From: Ehretia macrophylla | Lineage: Eukaryota > Streptophyta > Magnoliopsida > Boraginales > Ehretiaceae | DNA length: 64,000 bases | Assembly: GCA_037974665.1 (NCBI GenBank) | Contig: CM075765.1 | Span: 7,259,501 to 7,323,500 of the forward strand | Direction: 5' to 3' | In this document: in pieces, positions 47,551 through 59,365 of the stretch | Position numbering within the stretch: position 1 is the stretch's first letter | Layout: the number at the start of each line of letters is the position of its first letter | Made by a program: the position numbers and the translations under genes | Notes under the pieces: generated by a model | The model's database searches: none | What the model was told of the DNA's origin: nothing | What the model saw: the letters and a program-made list of their open reading frames with translations, nothing else

Positions 47551-50500
47551 TGTGAGACCCCGAAATTTTCCTTTATGTCCAATTACCTGTTTGACCTGTT
47601 TATATGCTATTTGAATTAATATATGTGTAATTTATGTGATTACTACTCCTATTACATGATATATGTTCATTCATAAAACTTTCATAAAGATTTTTAGTGA
47701 AAATTTCATTGAAAGTGCCTTTAAATAGCATTTGAAGACCCTTCCGCTAAATTTTTGAATCTAGTCTTTTAAACATTTTAAAAATTAGTCCTCTATTATT
47801 AAAAGACCCGTGATTTAATAAAAATTATTTATGAAACAAATTAAAAATTAAAAATAGACTTTTCGGGCGAAAAAGTAGCATTTTTTAGCCAAATAGTGAT
47901 TTCTGCTAAACCTGATTCTTGCGTTGACTTTTGTTGACCAAGTATATATTGTAAATAAATATTTTATCATCTTAAATATCCTACTAAGGTAAAATTGCAA
48001 TCAGAATAAAAAACAAAGGCTAATTTAGACTTTAGTCATTAAAAATCCATTTTTTGTCAACTTTGACCAATTCTTCTTGCATTGACTTTTCACTTAACTT
48101 AATATATACTCAAATTTCAGCCAAAACATCATAAAAACACACCAAAAACTGTGACCCCTTGGAGAAGGAAGAAAATTAGTGTTTTTCAAGGGTTTCAAGC
48201 TAGTTTTTGAAGAAAAAACTCAATTCAAGGCCAAATCTTTCCATTCAAAGCTTGATTTTGCTTCTTCAACTTGTGTTCTACCTATTTCTAGCCTTAGTTT
48301 GCATCAAAGTTGAGGGAAAAACTAGATCATTTTTTTAAAGTTTATGTCAAATTTTTGTTGATGCATTTATAGTTGTTATTTTGTTAAATTGCCTTAATAT
48401 TATTGCTAGATAGGTGATATTGACCAACTTAGTGTAATTATAGCCATTTTAAATGGTAGCAGCATGTATTTTTATTTTCCATGTACCAAATTAATAATTT
48501 GGCTTATATTTTGAATAACTGTAGTTGTAGTAGTTGTTTTCAAGTGCTAGTTGCTTCTATAAGCTTGTTAATTATTGTGTAGCAATGTAGTAATGCCAAA
48601 ATTTCAATTTGAATGCCATGGTGAAAGTCAAAAATTTCAGCCCTTGGTGCATTACCATTTTGGACTTGTTGGGCTTGTTTTGGATGACTTTTGGTTGGTT
48701 TCTGAGGGGGTTTTGGTACTTACTTGAGAGGTTGGGTGGTAAGAAAAGGTTTGGGGGTTGTTTGATGTCTAGATTGTAAGTTATGTTGTCTGGAAGTTTG
48801 GGTTGTCTTTCTTTGAAATGGCTAAGTGTTGTCTTCAATTGTTTGGTGTTGTTTGTGTGGTTGATACTTGGGTTGGTGTTGAGTGGGCTCAGGTTAGAAT
48901 GTATGTTGAAGTGTATGTTGAGTTGGGTGACCTATTTTGTCATCTAACTTAGGTGTCTTGGTTGTTTAATAAATGTTGAGTTGTTGTAGTGTTGATGAAT
49001 TGGTTGTTGATTGTTGAAGTTCTAGGAGACAACCTACTTTGTTGTTCTCTTGGAATATTAAGTGTTAAGTGTTAACTGTTGTGAGTCATGATAGTGTGTG
49101 TCACCTCTCGAGTAGTATCGAGCTTGCCGGGTTGAAATTGGCACAACTATCATGTGTTATCCCCTATCTCGTGTGGTCGGAGAATGATCATGGAGTGTGG
49201 GTCTAGATTGAGGTACTTCCTGAATGTATCAGTGGGCGTTACAAGAAGCCGGTTGAGTTCGTGATGGCGTATGGAGCTACACCAACTAGTGTATCCTTTC
49301 CTTACTACTTGGTTATTTATATTGTTATACTTGTATTGTTGTTGATGTTTATTGTGTGTTCTTAGGGTGTTTTCCAAAGGAAAGTGTTTCAAAATCTCCT
49401 ATTGAACCTTCGCTGAGCTTTGTTATATATAAGCTCACCCTCTTTGCTGTCCTTTCAGGTGCTTCAGATTTAGGGTACATGGAGTATGTGCCGTCAAATA
49501 ATATGGACAAGCCCGAGGCTTAAATGCTTGCTTAGATGTTTCATATGTTGTTATCAAATTTTGTTCTATTGTATTGTATTAAGTTTTTAAGTTTGTAATG
49601 TATAACCTACTTTAAAGAAAGTGGATTGTATAATGCTAGTTTAGTAGTTTTTCTTTTGAACATGAATAGGTTGCTTATTGAGCTTAATGTCACGCCCCAA
49701 CTCGACCCCTCCTATAATCAGTCAGGACGCAACAGAATTTCGGCAGTATAACGACAGTAAATAGGATACCGAGGCTCTAAACCAACCTCATTAGAACATC
49801 ATACATCAACTCCATAAACCATACAATAAACAACTCCTCAATAAAATAACAACATACATCATAACCATATTACACCATAATCATTCTTCGTTATATGCCT
49901 CCGTTCCAACATAATACATGAACCTTAATATACATTGCAAAAATATATTGATACCAACCTAGCAACCTAAACATAGACAAAAGAAAGACTACTAAGATAG
50001 CATCAACTAATTCATTATCTTTTCAACATCTTTTATATTATGAACTACAAAGCATATAAAAGTCAACTAGATAATATACAAGATAGTAAAACAATACAAT
50101 ATCAAGGATAAGACTCCGGAACATAAGACTCATCCACGTAAGGCACATTTTCCTCTTCAGGAGGCACGTACCCGTAATCCTGCGAAAGTACACCTGTATG
50201 CATGCAATAATAGAGAGTGAGCTTATATAAAATAAGCCCAGTAAGGATCCGATAGATCTCGAGCAAGGTTTACTAAACTCCTTGGAAATAATCATTTGAG
50301 CCAGTAAACACACAATAACATCAATAATACTATCATCACATAATCTATAATGACCATTCAATAAAGGATACACTAATTGGTGTAGCTCCAAACGCCATCA
50401 CGATCATAACAGCCTTTTTATGACTCCAATAAACTCACGCACCCGAGGTACCCCAATAATCTCTCCCTCCATGACACCTCTGTCATGCGAGCTGGAGGCA

Positions 50501-52401
50501 GTCTCTGGTAGTCATGCCGTTATCAACCCGACAACCCGATGCTGCCCGAGAGGTGGCACACACATACCAAAGACTCAGCAATAATAATAAACATCAATCA
50601 TTCACAAGAGGACAGTCTAGCAGAACTGCCTATCTCCCGGCATCAATCATCAATCAATAATTATCAATAATCATATTATCATCATAATAACATCAATAAT
50701 CAATTTAGCAACAAATAACTAAGTTAGATGACAAAGTAGGCCATCCAACCGAACATGTATTAAACACACAATCAAACCCTAGTTTACCCATCAACAACTC
50801 ACAATTCAATCACTCAAACCACACCCAATCAACTAAAGGCATAATCTAACATTTTAAAGAAAGACAACCTAAACTTCAAATAATTATATCTTACATTCTA
50901 CTAATCCAAACAACTCCAAATCAGTTTCAAACACTCACCCATTCAATCAACTACATTAAACCCCCTCGGAAACCAACCAAAACACATCCAAATCATACTC
51001 AATAACCCTAAAACCTTAGTGTGTCATGGCTGAAATTTCCGGATTTTAGCACGGACATCACAACCGAAAATTCGGCATTACAACAACGCTACCACGTAAT
51101 TAACAAACTTTTAGAAATCGACGGCAATCGATTTCAATCAACACAACTCAAGATAATCAAGAAATGGAAAATAACTCAACTTTAAATACCCGAAAATAAA
51201 TAATTATGCTACAACGGTTCAAATCTCACAAGATTACATATAAATGACCCCTAGCATGCATGGAACAATAATCTAACTTCGAATTAACATTTTAATGGTT
51301 CAATAATCAATTCTACGCAAAAACATAAAAGATAAGTTTTGAGATCTAGAATTTTTCTCTCACCTTTGATGCGATTAAAGCCTAGAAATGCATGCAATGA
51401 GTGCCCAACAAGCGAAATCCAACTCGGCACGAAGTTCTACGGACAAAAACTAGGTTTTTCTTTGAAAATTTGCTTTGAATACTTTGAAGAAAATCTTGGC
51501 TATTCTCCCATGAAGCTCTCGACCATCTAGGTGAAAATGAAGGTGTTTTTGTGCTTTGCTTGTGTGTGTTGGTGATACATGCATATTGGTCAACATTTAA
51601 ATAAAGTCAAAGTTAGTTTAAATTAGTCTTTTAATTGTATTTTTGGTCTTTTAATTCAATTCTTGAGTGTTTCTTGCTCAACTATTAAATTAACACTTAA
51701 ACTATCTCAAATAATTTATTTCTAGGTGACAAGAAGTTTTACAATCAAACAATTTCACCCGAGTCGGCTTAAAACTCGGTTTTCGCAAAAGTCGGTGTAA
51801 AAACCCTAATAAATTCCTAAGCCGATTTAAAAACCGATTTCATCAAACACAGGTCTATTAAAGTCCAAGGACTATGTCTATAAGGGTTAAAAAGACCAGT
51901 TTCAAAATTTTAGCGGACGTGTTTTGAAAACGCTATTCACTAAAAATCGATGATAAAATTTCTGACTCCGTTTTTGATGAAAATTTCATGAATGCACATT
52001 TAGCATGTTCTAGGAGTATTAATATCAAAACTATCACATTCTAAGTCGTATAGCACATAAACAGGTCAATTCACGTAAAACGAGAATAAACACGTACAAC
52101 GAGACATGATAGAAAAGTGGGGTTTCACACTTAATGTCTATTTTGATATGTCAATCATGGTTTGTTGTATGATGTTGAGACGGAGGCATTATAACTTGTT
52201 GCTTAAATGATGGATGGTTGGTTGATAAAAGGTTGTTGGTTGTGTTGTATGTTGTTGAGGTTGTCGTTGGAGTTGTAGTTGGTTGTGAGATGTTTGTAGA
52301 GAACTGGTTTAGGGTTCTGTTGTCCATATTACAAATGTTATAATGCCGAAATTCCGCCGTATCCTGATTGATCATAAGTGGGGTCGTGTTTGGGCGTGAC
52401 A
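47551..52401 (+). mobile_element. Solo LTR (about 2.4 kb) interrupted by a second solo LTR
   Basis: Begins TGTGAGACCCCGAAATTTTC and ends TTTGGGCGTGACA; a perfect 5-bp duplication GGGAT borders it (47546-47550 and 52402-52406). The host parts are 47551-49687 and 52135-52401, together 2,404 bp after removing the nested copy and one CTTAA. It resembles the LTRs of the array at 54617, read on the other strand. No interior remains. Confidence 0.93.
49688..52129 (-). mobile_element. Nested solo LTR (2,442 bp), inverted relative to its host
   Basis: Begins TGTCACGCCCCAACTCGACC and ends GTGGGGTTTCACA; a perfect 5-bp duplication CTTAA (49683-49687 and 52130-52134). Same broad family as its host LTR and the 54617 array: shared phrases are CAGGACGCAACAGAATTTCG near 49724 and AAATTTTAGCGGACGTGTTT near 51905. 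Host and guest stand head to head, giving a large imperfect inverted repeat. Confidence 0.94.
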
Positions 52402-53448
52402 GGGATGACATAACTCACTAACACTTCATTGACGAATATTCATTTTAAGTTCATCCACTAATATCTAAATAAAATATCACTCTCTAATAAGGAGCATACC
52501 ACATAGTAAGGTGAGGTGATACTTATTTCTTAATATGAATTAGAATTGAGAGACATGGGTTTTTCTAATCCGCTTTCCCACCCAATCATTTATCTTTATA
52601 CGTTATTACTCAAATTCTAGGTTTTAATCTAAACAAACCTATGTTAGTAATGTTCGCATGTATATGAGGATAACCCATATCCACTTTAGGATTATAACAT
52701 TTGGTTTAAAATCTTTTAAATATTTTTAAATAATGTTATGCCTAATATGGGTATATTGAGACACTAGGTAAGGCCTACTTAAGTCAATTGTTAATTGTTG
52801 GGTGCCTAAGGGCAAAATTAATTTTTTCTCCTAACCAAATTGTAAATATATAATTTGTAGATTGAGACTTGACCTAAGATTTAATTAATTAATTCCTTAA
52901 CTATCTATAATATAAGTGAATAAGATTAGCAAATTTTTTCAAATCCTATTTGGGTAGGCTTGTCACTAGTTGATATTTGCACAGTGACACATATAATACA
53001 TTTACTTAAAAATTAACTACACGCTATATACATTAAAATGGAAAATATATAAATACTAGTGAAAATTAAATAATTTAATTTCCCCACACTTTGATGGCTC
53101 CCTGCAATTTTAGTCAAATTTGTAATTTGACCCAAAACTTTACCGAAATGCAAAACATGTCTAGATAGGCAAAAGACCAAAGTTTGATCACCTTGGCCAT
53201 GCCTTGGATAGCCTCAAAACTCCTTGAAAAAATTGCACAAAAACAGTCCTCCATTGCTAAATCTCCATTTATGAAAAATTTACAAAATTCTTCTAGGGAT
53301 TATTTGCATATACATTTCAAAAGCCTGTAGGCAATCTAAAATTTAATTATATCCATTTTCCTCTTAAAGAAGCTCCATATCATTATCTAGGATTAAAAAC
53401 TTTACAAGATGCCTATGATTATATAAACCATCAATTTTTCACAAGATT
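52402..53448. other. Unassigned AT-rich DNA
   Basis: No gene or element ends supported. It continues the pre-insertion sequence of 46936-47550. AT-rich with many TTAATT/ATATAA stretches. Confidence 0.4.
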
Positions 53449-53620
53449 CACTACAACAAAAAAGGTTCTTTTGTGGCAATTATTTGCACCTTTCTTTGCA
53501 GTTATAAACCGTAGCCTACGCAAATGTGGCACTTTCAATACTGATACTCCAACTTTGTTTTTGCTGGAGTCCTTAAAAATATTTAAGTATAGACGGCGGT
53601 TTTGATAACCGTATCATGTG
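53449..53620. mobile_element. Possible CACTA transposon end
   Basis: CACTACAACAAAAAAGG at 53449 is the kind of terminus carried by plant CACTA (En/Spm) elements, followed by short GCAAATGTGGCA / TTGTGGCAATTATTTGCA phrases that resemble subterminal repeats. No opposite terminus (TTTTGTAGTG) or 3-bp target duplication was found, and no transposase. It may be a broken end next to the Gypsy fragment. Confidence 0.4.
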
Positions 53621-53744
53621 CTCGATTTCTTCTCTTTTTTTAAAACAACTAAATATGTAAGAAATGAAAAAAAAAACAAAATACAAGACATAGGCAGGTA
53701 TTCGATTTGCAAGTTTACAAATTTAGTCTCTATTGTTGTCTAGA

Positions 53745-54616
53745 ATCAGATAAGCACAACAGTCTGATCCTCAGCTATTGAAGATCCAAGAAAAGTGAAA
53801 AGGGGGAGAGTCAGATTTCAAATTGCATGATGAAGGCATACATAGATACCAGAATAGAATCTGTATTCCTGGTGATTCAACTTTAAAGAATGAAATTCTT
53901 GCAGAGGCACATAGTTCTAAATACACTATCCACCCTGGTAGCACCAAGATGTACAAGGACTTGAAGCAAAATTTATGGTGAAACAAAATGAAAAGAGAAA
54001 CAGCTAACTATGTGGCTAAGTGTCTGACTTGTTAGAAAGTTAAAGCTGAACATCAGAGACCTGCAGGGTTGTTGCAACCATTGGCCATTCCTGAATGGAA
54101 ATGGGATCATATTATCATGGATTTCGTCATTGACTTGCCAAGAACGCCAAGAGGTAATGATTCTGTTTGGGTTGTGGTAGACAGGTTAACAAAGACATCA
54201 CATTTCATTGCTATGAAGAAAATAGATAAGCTTGACAAATTAACAGAGTTGTATATTGAGAACATTGTGAGACTGCATAGGACTCCAGTTAGTATTGTGT
54301 CAGATAGAGATCCTAGGTTCACAACTCAATTCTGGTAGAAGATACAGAAAGCATTGGGGACTAAAGTGAGTTTCAGAACTGTATATCACCCACAAATGGA
54401 TGGTCAGTCTGAAAAACTATCAGAATATAACAAGATATGTTACGAGCTTGCATTCTAGACTTTGGAAAAAGTTGGGAGAGATATTTGCCACTTGCAGAAT
54501 TTGCCTATAATAATAGTTACCAGGCTACCATTGGAATGACCCTTTATGAGGCACTTTATGGGCGTAAATGTAGATCTCCACTTTATTCGGATGAGGTTGG
54601 AGAAATGAAGACAATC
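53745..54616 (+). pseudogene. Gypsy (Tekay/Del-like) integrase fragment
   Basis: Reads the HHCC zinc-binding region (EILAEAHSSKYTIHPGSTKM ... YVAKCLTC) followed by the integrase core: EWKWDHIIMDFVIDLPRTPR with the first Asp, VSIVSDRDPRFTTQFW with the second Asp, YHPQMDGQSE with the Glu, and LPLAEFAYNNSYQATIGMT / EALYGRKCRSPL. Stops replace Trp or Gln codons (LW*NK at about 53980, LTC*KV at about 54034, QFW*KI at 54336), and a frameshift lies at about 54411. RT, RNase H and the C-terminal chromodomain part are missing. It is cut at 54616 by the LTR array. It shows that Tekay-like autonomous elements, possible partners of the coding-free elements nearby, existed in this genome. Confidence 0.92.
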
Positions 54617-56341
54617 TGTCATGCCCCAACTTGACCCCCCCTAACGATCAGTTAGGATGCAATGGAATTTCGGCAATATAACGACTGTAATACGGACATC
54701 AGAGCTCTAAACCAACCCTTTATAAATCTATACAACCAACCCCAAAGATCAACAACAACTACGTAACCATTCTTCAACATTCAACACCATATATTAAACA
54801 ACCAAACAACATACCAACCACAAGACATATTCTCCGTTTCAACAACATACCAAAAGCTATACCAATCAAATGCATACTTGTTATAAACTAGTCTAGCAAC
54901 CTACGCATATTTCAAAAAATAAGACTGCTAAGCTAGCAATATACAATCTACTATCCTAAGATTATCTTATACAATATAAACTTCTAAGCACATACAATCC
55001 AACTGGTTCTAATATACAAGATAGCAAAAAGAGAACTTCAGCTCAGATATCATGGATAAAACTCAGACACATAAGACTCGTTCACACAAAGCACATTCTC
55101 ATCTTCCTAAGGCATGTACCCTAACTCTGGCTCAGTAACACCTTTGATGCAAACTAAGGCTAGAAATAGGTAGAATGGATGCCCAACAAGCAATATAAAG
55201 CTTTGAATGAAGTGATTTGGCCTTGAAATGAAGTTTTTATGTGAAAAATACTTTGAAAAGCCTTGAAAATGTTCTTCTTCTTTCTCCTCCAAGGAGCAGC
55301 GGTTTTTGGTATGTTTTTGTGGTGTTTTGGCTGATATTTGAGTATATATTAAGTTAAGTAATAAGTCAATGCAAAAAGAATTGGTCAAAGTTGATTACTT
55401 AGTCATTTTTTTTGTTATTTTTGGCCAAAAATAGAAATATAAATACTATCTGACTAATACTCTATTTATTAGGACTATATTTTTATTGACAACATATATG
55501 TGTAAGTCTATGTAAGCATATATAAGCATATATATACATACAACTAAAATAAAATGCTTATTTTTGCAAAAGAAGATGAAATGTAATATTATTTGCTTTC
55601 AAAAGTCTTTTGAATGCACAATTAATCTAAAATCATTTAATATCACATATAAATACATTTATATTAATATATAATAGGTCAACGAAAGTCAACACAAGAA
55701 TCGGGTTTAGCAGAAATCACTATTTGGCTAAAAAATGCTACTTTTCGCTCGAAAAGTCTATTTAAAATCCTACTCCATTTCAGAATCAATTTTTATCAAA
55801 CACGGGTCTATTAATATCCGAATACTAGGTTCTCAAACATTTAAAAGACCAGTTTCAAAATTATAGCGGACGTGTTTAAAAAATACTATTCATAAAACTC
55901 GACGATAAAATTTTCAATGCAGATTTTTATGAAAATTTCATGAATGCTCACATAGCATGTAATATAAGTTAAAATCATGCAATTATCATATTTTAATTCA
56001 TATAACATATAAACACATCAAAACACATAATTTCACATAAATGGAATTTTGGGGTTTCACAAAAATCTTTATAAAAGTTTTATGAAGGTACAAATATCAT
56101 TTAATAGGAGTAGTATTTACAAATAAATCTAATTTAGTCATAGAAGATGAAAGGTCAAAAGTCAAAGAAGACCAAAAGTCAACATTTTTCAAAAGTCAAA
56201 TTAAATTCAAATGAAACTGAAATGCACATTTAACTTAGTGTTTTATGTAATTCATACATATGCATGTATATGAGTTCAAACAATATATATAAACAAGTGA
56301 AAAAATGTAATTGCAAATAGGGCAAATTCCGGGGTCTCACA
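54617..56341 (-). repeat. Array LTR A (1,725 bp)
   Basis: Begins TGTCATGCCCCAACTTGACC and ends ATTCCGGGGTCTCACA. Contains a second terminus-like sequence GGGGTTTCACA at 56051-56061, so the outer 280 bp (56062-56341) look like a duplicated LTR end. A candidate minus-strand TATA (AATATATACTC) lies near 55340. Confidence 0.93.
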
Positions 56342-56359
56342 TTCTCCCTCCCTCCCCTT
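56342..56359 (-). other. Polypurine tract of array unit 1
   Basis: TTCTCCCTCCCTCCCCTT on the + strand, purine-rich on the element strand, directly beside the LTR end at 56341. Confidence 0.9.
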
Positions 56360-57622
56360 AAAACAATTGCGCCTGCACAATTCTTCATTGATCCTCGGAA
56401 TAACTCAAGTGTTGTTGACTCAAACATAAGAAATGAAAGACCGAGTGCCAAATTCCGAATACCAAGCAAGAACTCAGACCAAGATCATTGTATAAGAATC
56501 CCCGAATAAGAAGCCTGAATAAGAATGAAGAATAACAACACCGACTAAGATTTTTGAAGAATAATTCTTAATAAAATTTTAGAAGAAGAGTGCTAATCAT
56601 GAATCCTGGGATAGAACACCGATCTAGAATACCAAGTGAAACCTCAACAAGATCACCGAGCAAAAATACCGTATAATAATCCTGAAATAAGAACTCTGGA
56701 TAATACCATATAAGAATCCCACATAAGAATACCGCATAGAAAATACCAAACAAGAATTCCAATGAGGTATACCGAATAAGAATCTTCATATAGAAATCTC
56801 GTAGAAGAATGCCGAATAAGATCACCATTTGCCAAAAGAATCCAAATTAGAATTCCAAAAAGGATACCGAATACCAAAAGTCATATACTGAATAAGGACA
56901 CCAAGCAAGAATTCTGAATGAAGATACCGAAGAAAAAGCCAAAGGCCGATTATTAAATACCAACTCCGAACATTGAGTACCACCTACTGATTACCATAAC
57001 CATTGATCTACCATTCCTTCTTCTGTTAATCCACTTTTAGGGAGATCCGCTACTAGCCGACTCTTTCAAGGTAATAGATTACTTACCATTTTACGGGTAA
57101 TGCATGTATACAGTTAATAACATATAAAGTAAACTACTCACAACACACATATAACACATTTAATTCAATTTGTTCATTCTATGAATCTAGTAACTATGAT
57201 AAAGTTCAGTAACACCTAATTAGATTTGCAAGATTTCAAGCACAATTTAAAATGTAATCTGCAGAAGAAAGATTCACACATTACTACTAATATCTAAAGC
57301 AAGTACCCTGGAAATCAATTAAACACATATAATGTCACATAAATGTACTAAGTACACAATCTTCACATAAGCAAATTGAGCATGTACCACACACTGGTCA
57401 CGTAAAACACATTGAGCACGTAGGGCACATTATTCACATAAATCACATTGACCATATTTAATTCACTTAACACATAAGCCGTATTGATCACATAGAAAGT
57501 TAGTCACATAAAAAAATTAATCACATAAACATATTAACATGTAGTTCACTTTACACATAACATACATTCATGTCAAGACCACTACCCACATTCTGAGGAT
57601 ACCCCGGCTGACAGCTAAACAT

Positions 57623-57636
57623 GCGCTCTGATACCA
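57623..57636 (-). other. Primer binding site of array unit 1
   Basis: GCGCTCTGATACCA on the + strand; the element strand reads TGGTATCAGAGCGC, matching initiator tRNA-Met. Confidence 0.92.
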
Positions 57637-57641
57637 CTTAA

Positions 57642-59365
57642 TGTTACACCTCAACTCGACCCCCCCTTATAATCAGTCAAGACGCAATGAAATTTCGGCA
57701 ATATAACGACTGTAATACTGACATCAAGGCTCTAAACCAACCTTTTATAATTCCAGACAACTAACCTCAAAGGTCAATAACAACAACGCAACCATTCTTC
57801 AATATTCAACACCTTATATTAAACAACCAAACAACATACTAACCACAAGACATATGCCTCCGTTTCAACAACATACCAAAAGCTATACCAATCATATGCA
57901 TATTTGTTATAAATTAGTCTAGCAACCTACGCATATTTCAAAAAATATGACTGCTAAGCTAGCAATATACAATCTACTATCCTTAGATCATCTTATACAA
58001 TATAAACTTCAAAGAAAATACACTCCAATTGGTTCTAATATACAAGAAAGCAAAAAGAGAACTTCAGCTCAGATATCATGTATAAGACTCTGGCACATAA
58101 GACTCGTCCGCACAAAGCATATTCTCAGTTTCCTGAGGCATGTACCCTAACTCCAGCTCAGTAACACCTTTGATGCAAACTAAGGCTAGAAATAGGTAGA
58201 ATGGATGCCCAACAAGCAAAATAAAGCTTTGAATGAAGTGATTTGGCCTTGAAATGAAGTTTTTATGTGAAAAATACTTTGAAAAGCCTTGAAAATGTTC
58301 TTCTTCTTTCTCCTCCTAGGAGCCACGGTTTTTGGTGTCTTTGGTGGTGTTTTGACTGATATTTGAGTATATATTAAGTTAAGTAATAAGTCAAAGCAAA
58401 AAAAATTGGTCAAAGTTGATTACTTAGTCATTTTTTTGTTATTTTTGGCCAAAAATAGAAATAGAAATACTATCTAACTAATACTATATTTATTAGGACT
58501 ATATTTTAGTTGACAACATTTACGCGTCAGTCTATGTAAGCATCTATAAGCATATATATACATACAACTTAAATAAAATCCTTATTTTTGCAAAAGAAGA
58601 CGAAAAGTCATATTATTTATTTTCAAATGTCTTTTGAATGCACAATTAATCTAAAATAATTTAATATCGCATATGAAAACATTTATATTAATATATACTA
58701 GGTCAACAAAAGTCAACACAAGAATCGGGTTTAGCAAAAATCACAATTTGGCTAAAAAATGCTACTTTTCGCCCAAAAAGTCTATTTAAATTCCTATTCC
58801 ATTTCAGAATCAATTTTTATCAAACACGGGTCTATTAATATCCGAAAACTAGGTTTTCAAAGGTTTAAGAGACCAGTTTCAAAATTATAGCGGACGTGAT
58901 TTAAAAATACTATTTATAAAACTCGACGATAAAATTTTCAATGCAGATTTTTATGAAAATTTCATGAATACTCGCATAGCATGTAATAGAACTTAAAATT
59001 ACATAATTATCATATTTTAATTCATATAACATATAAACAAGTCAAATCACGTAATTTGACATAAATGAAATTTTGGGGTTTCACTAAAATCTTTATAAAC
59101 GTTTTATGTAGGCACATATATCATGTAATAGGAGTAGTATTTACAAATAAATCTAGTTTAGTGATACAAGATGAAAGGTCAAAAGTCAAAGAAGATCAAA
59201 AGTCAATATTTTTCAAAAGTCAAATTAAATTCAAATGAAACTGAAATGCACATTTAACTTAGTGTTTTATGTAATTCATACATATGCACGTATATGAGTT
59301 CAAATAATATATATAAACAAGTGAAAACTTGCAATTGCAAATTGGGCCAATTCCGGGGTCTCATA
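57642..59365 (-). repeat. Array LTR B (1,724 bp)
   Basis: Begins TGTTACACCTCAACTCGACC and ends GGGGTCTCATA, where the expected terminal CA has become TA. Otherwise a near-copy of LTR A, including the inner terminus near 59077-59086. Confidence 0.93.

Larger units (their letters stand above)
56342..57641 (-). other. Array interior 1, non-coding
   Basis: In element orientation, from right to left: PBS (57623-57636, complement GCGCTCTGATACCA; separated from the LTR by 5 bases), a TATGTG-rich block (CACATAA on the + strand, about 57330-57570), a GGTAAGT motif (complement at 57081-57087), degenerate ~13-nt repeats (+ strand consensus near AAGAATACCGAAT, about 56460-56960), a GCAATT motif and the polypurine tract (56342-56359). 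The minus-strand frames here are translations of the repeats. Confidence 0.88.

Noticed and set aside
49683..49687. CTTAA before the solo LTR equals the 5 bases between PBS and LTR in the array, suggesting it is part of the LTR
   Set aside because: The same CTTAA occurs after the other end (52130-52134), and the host LTR at 47551 ends at GTGACA without TTAAG, so it is a true target duplication; the match is chance.
54069..54338. Open frame of 89 codons taken alone as a gene
   Set aside because: It is one segment of a broken Gypsy integrase; flanking stops and a frameshift join it to 53745-54616.
56568..56828. Leu/Phe-rich minus-strand frame resembling a membrane protein
   Set aside because: It is the translation of degenerate GGTATTC repeats; equivalent frames in the other array units differ in length and are broken.
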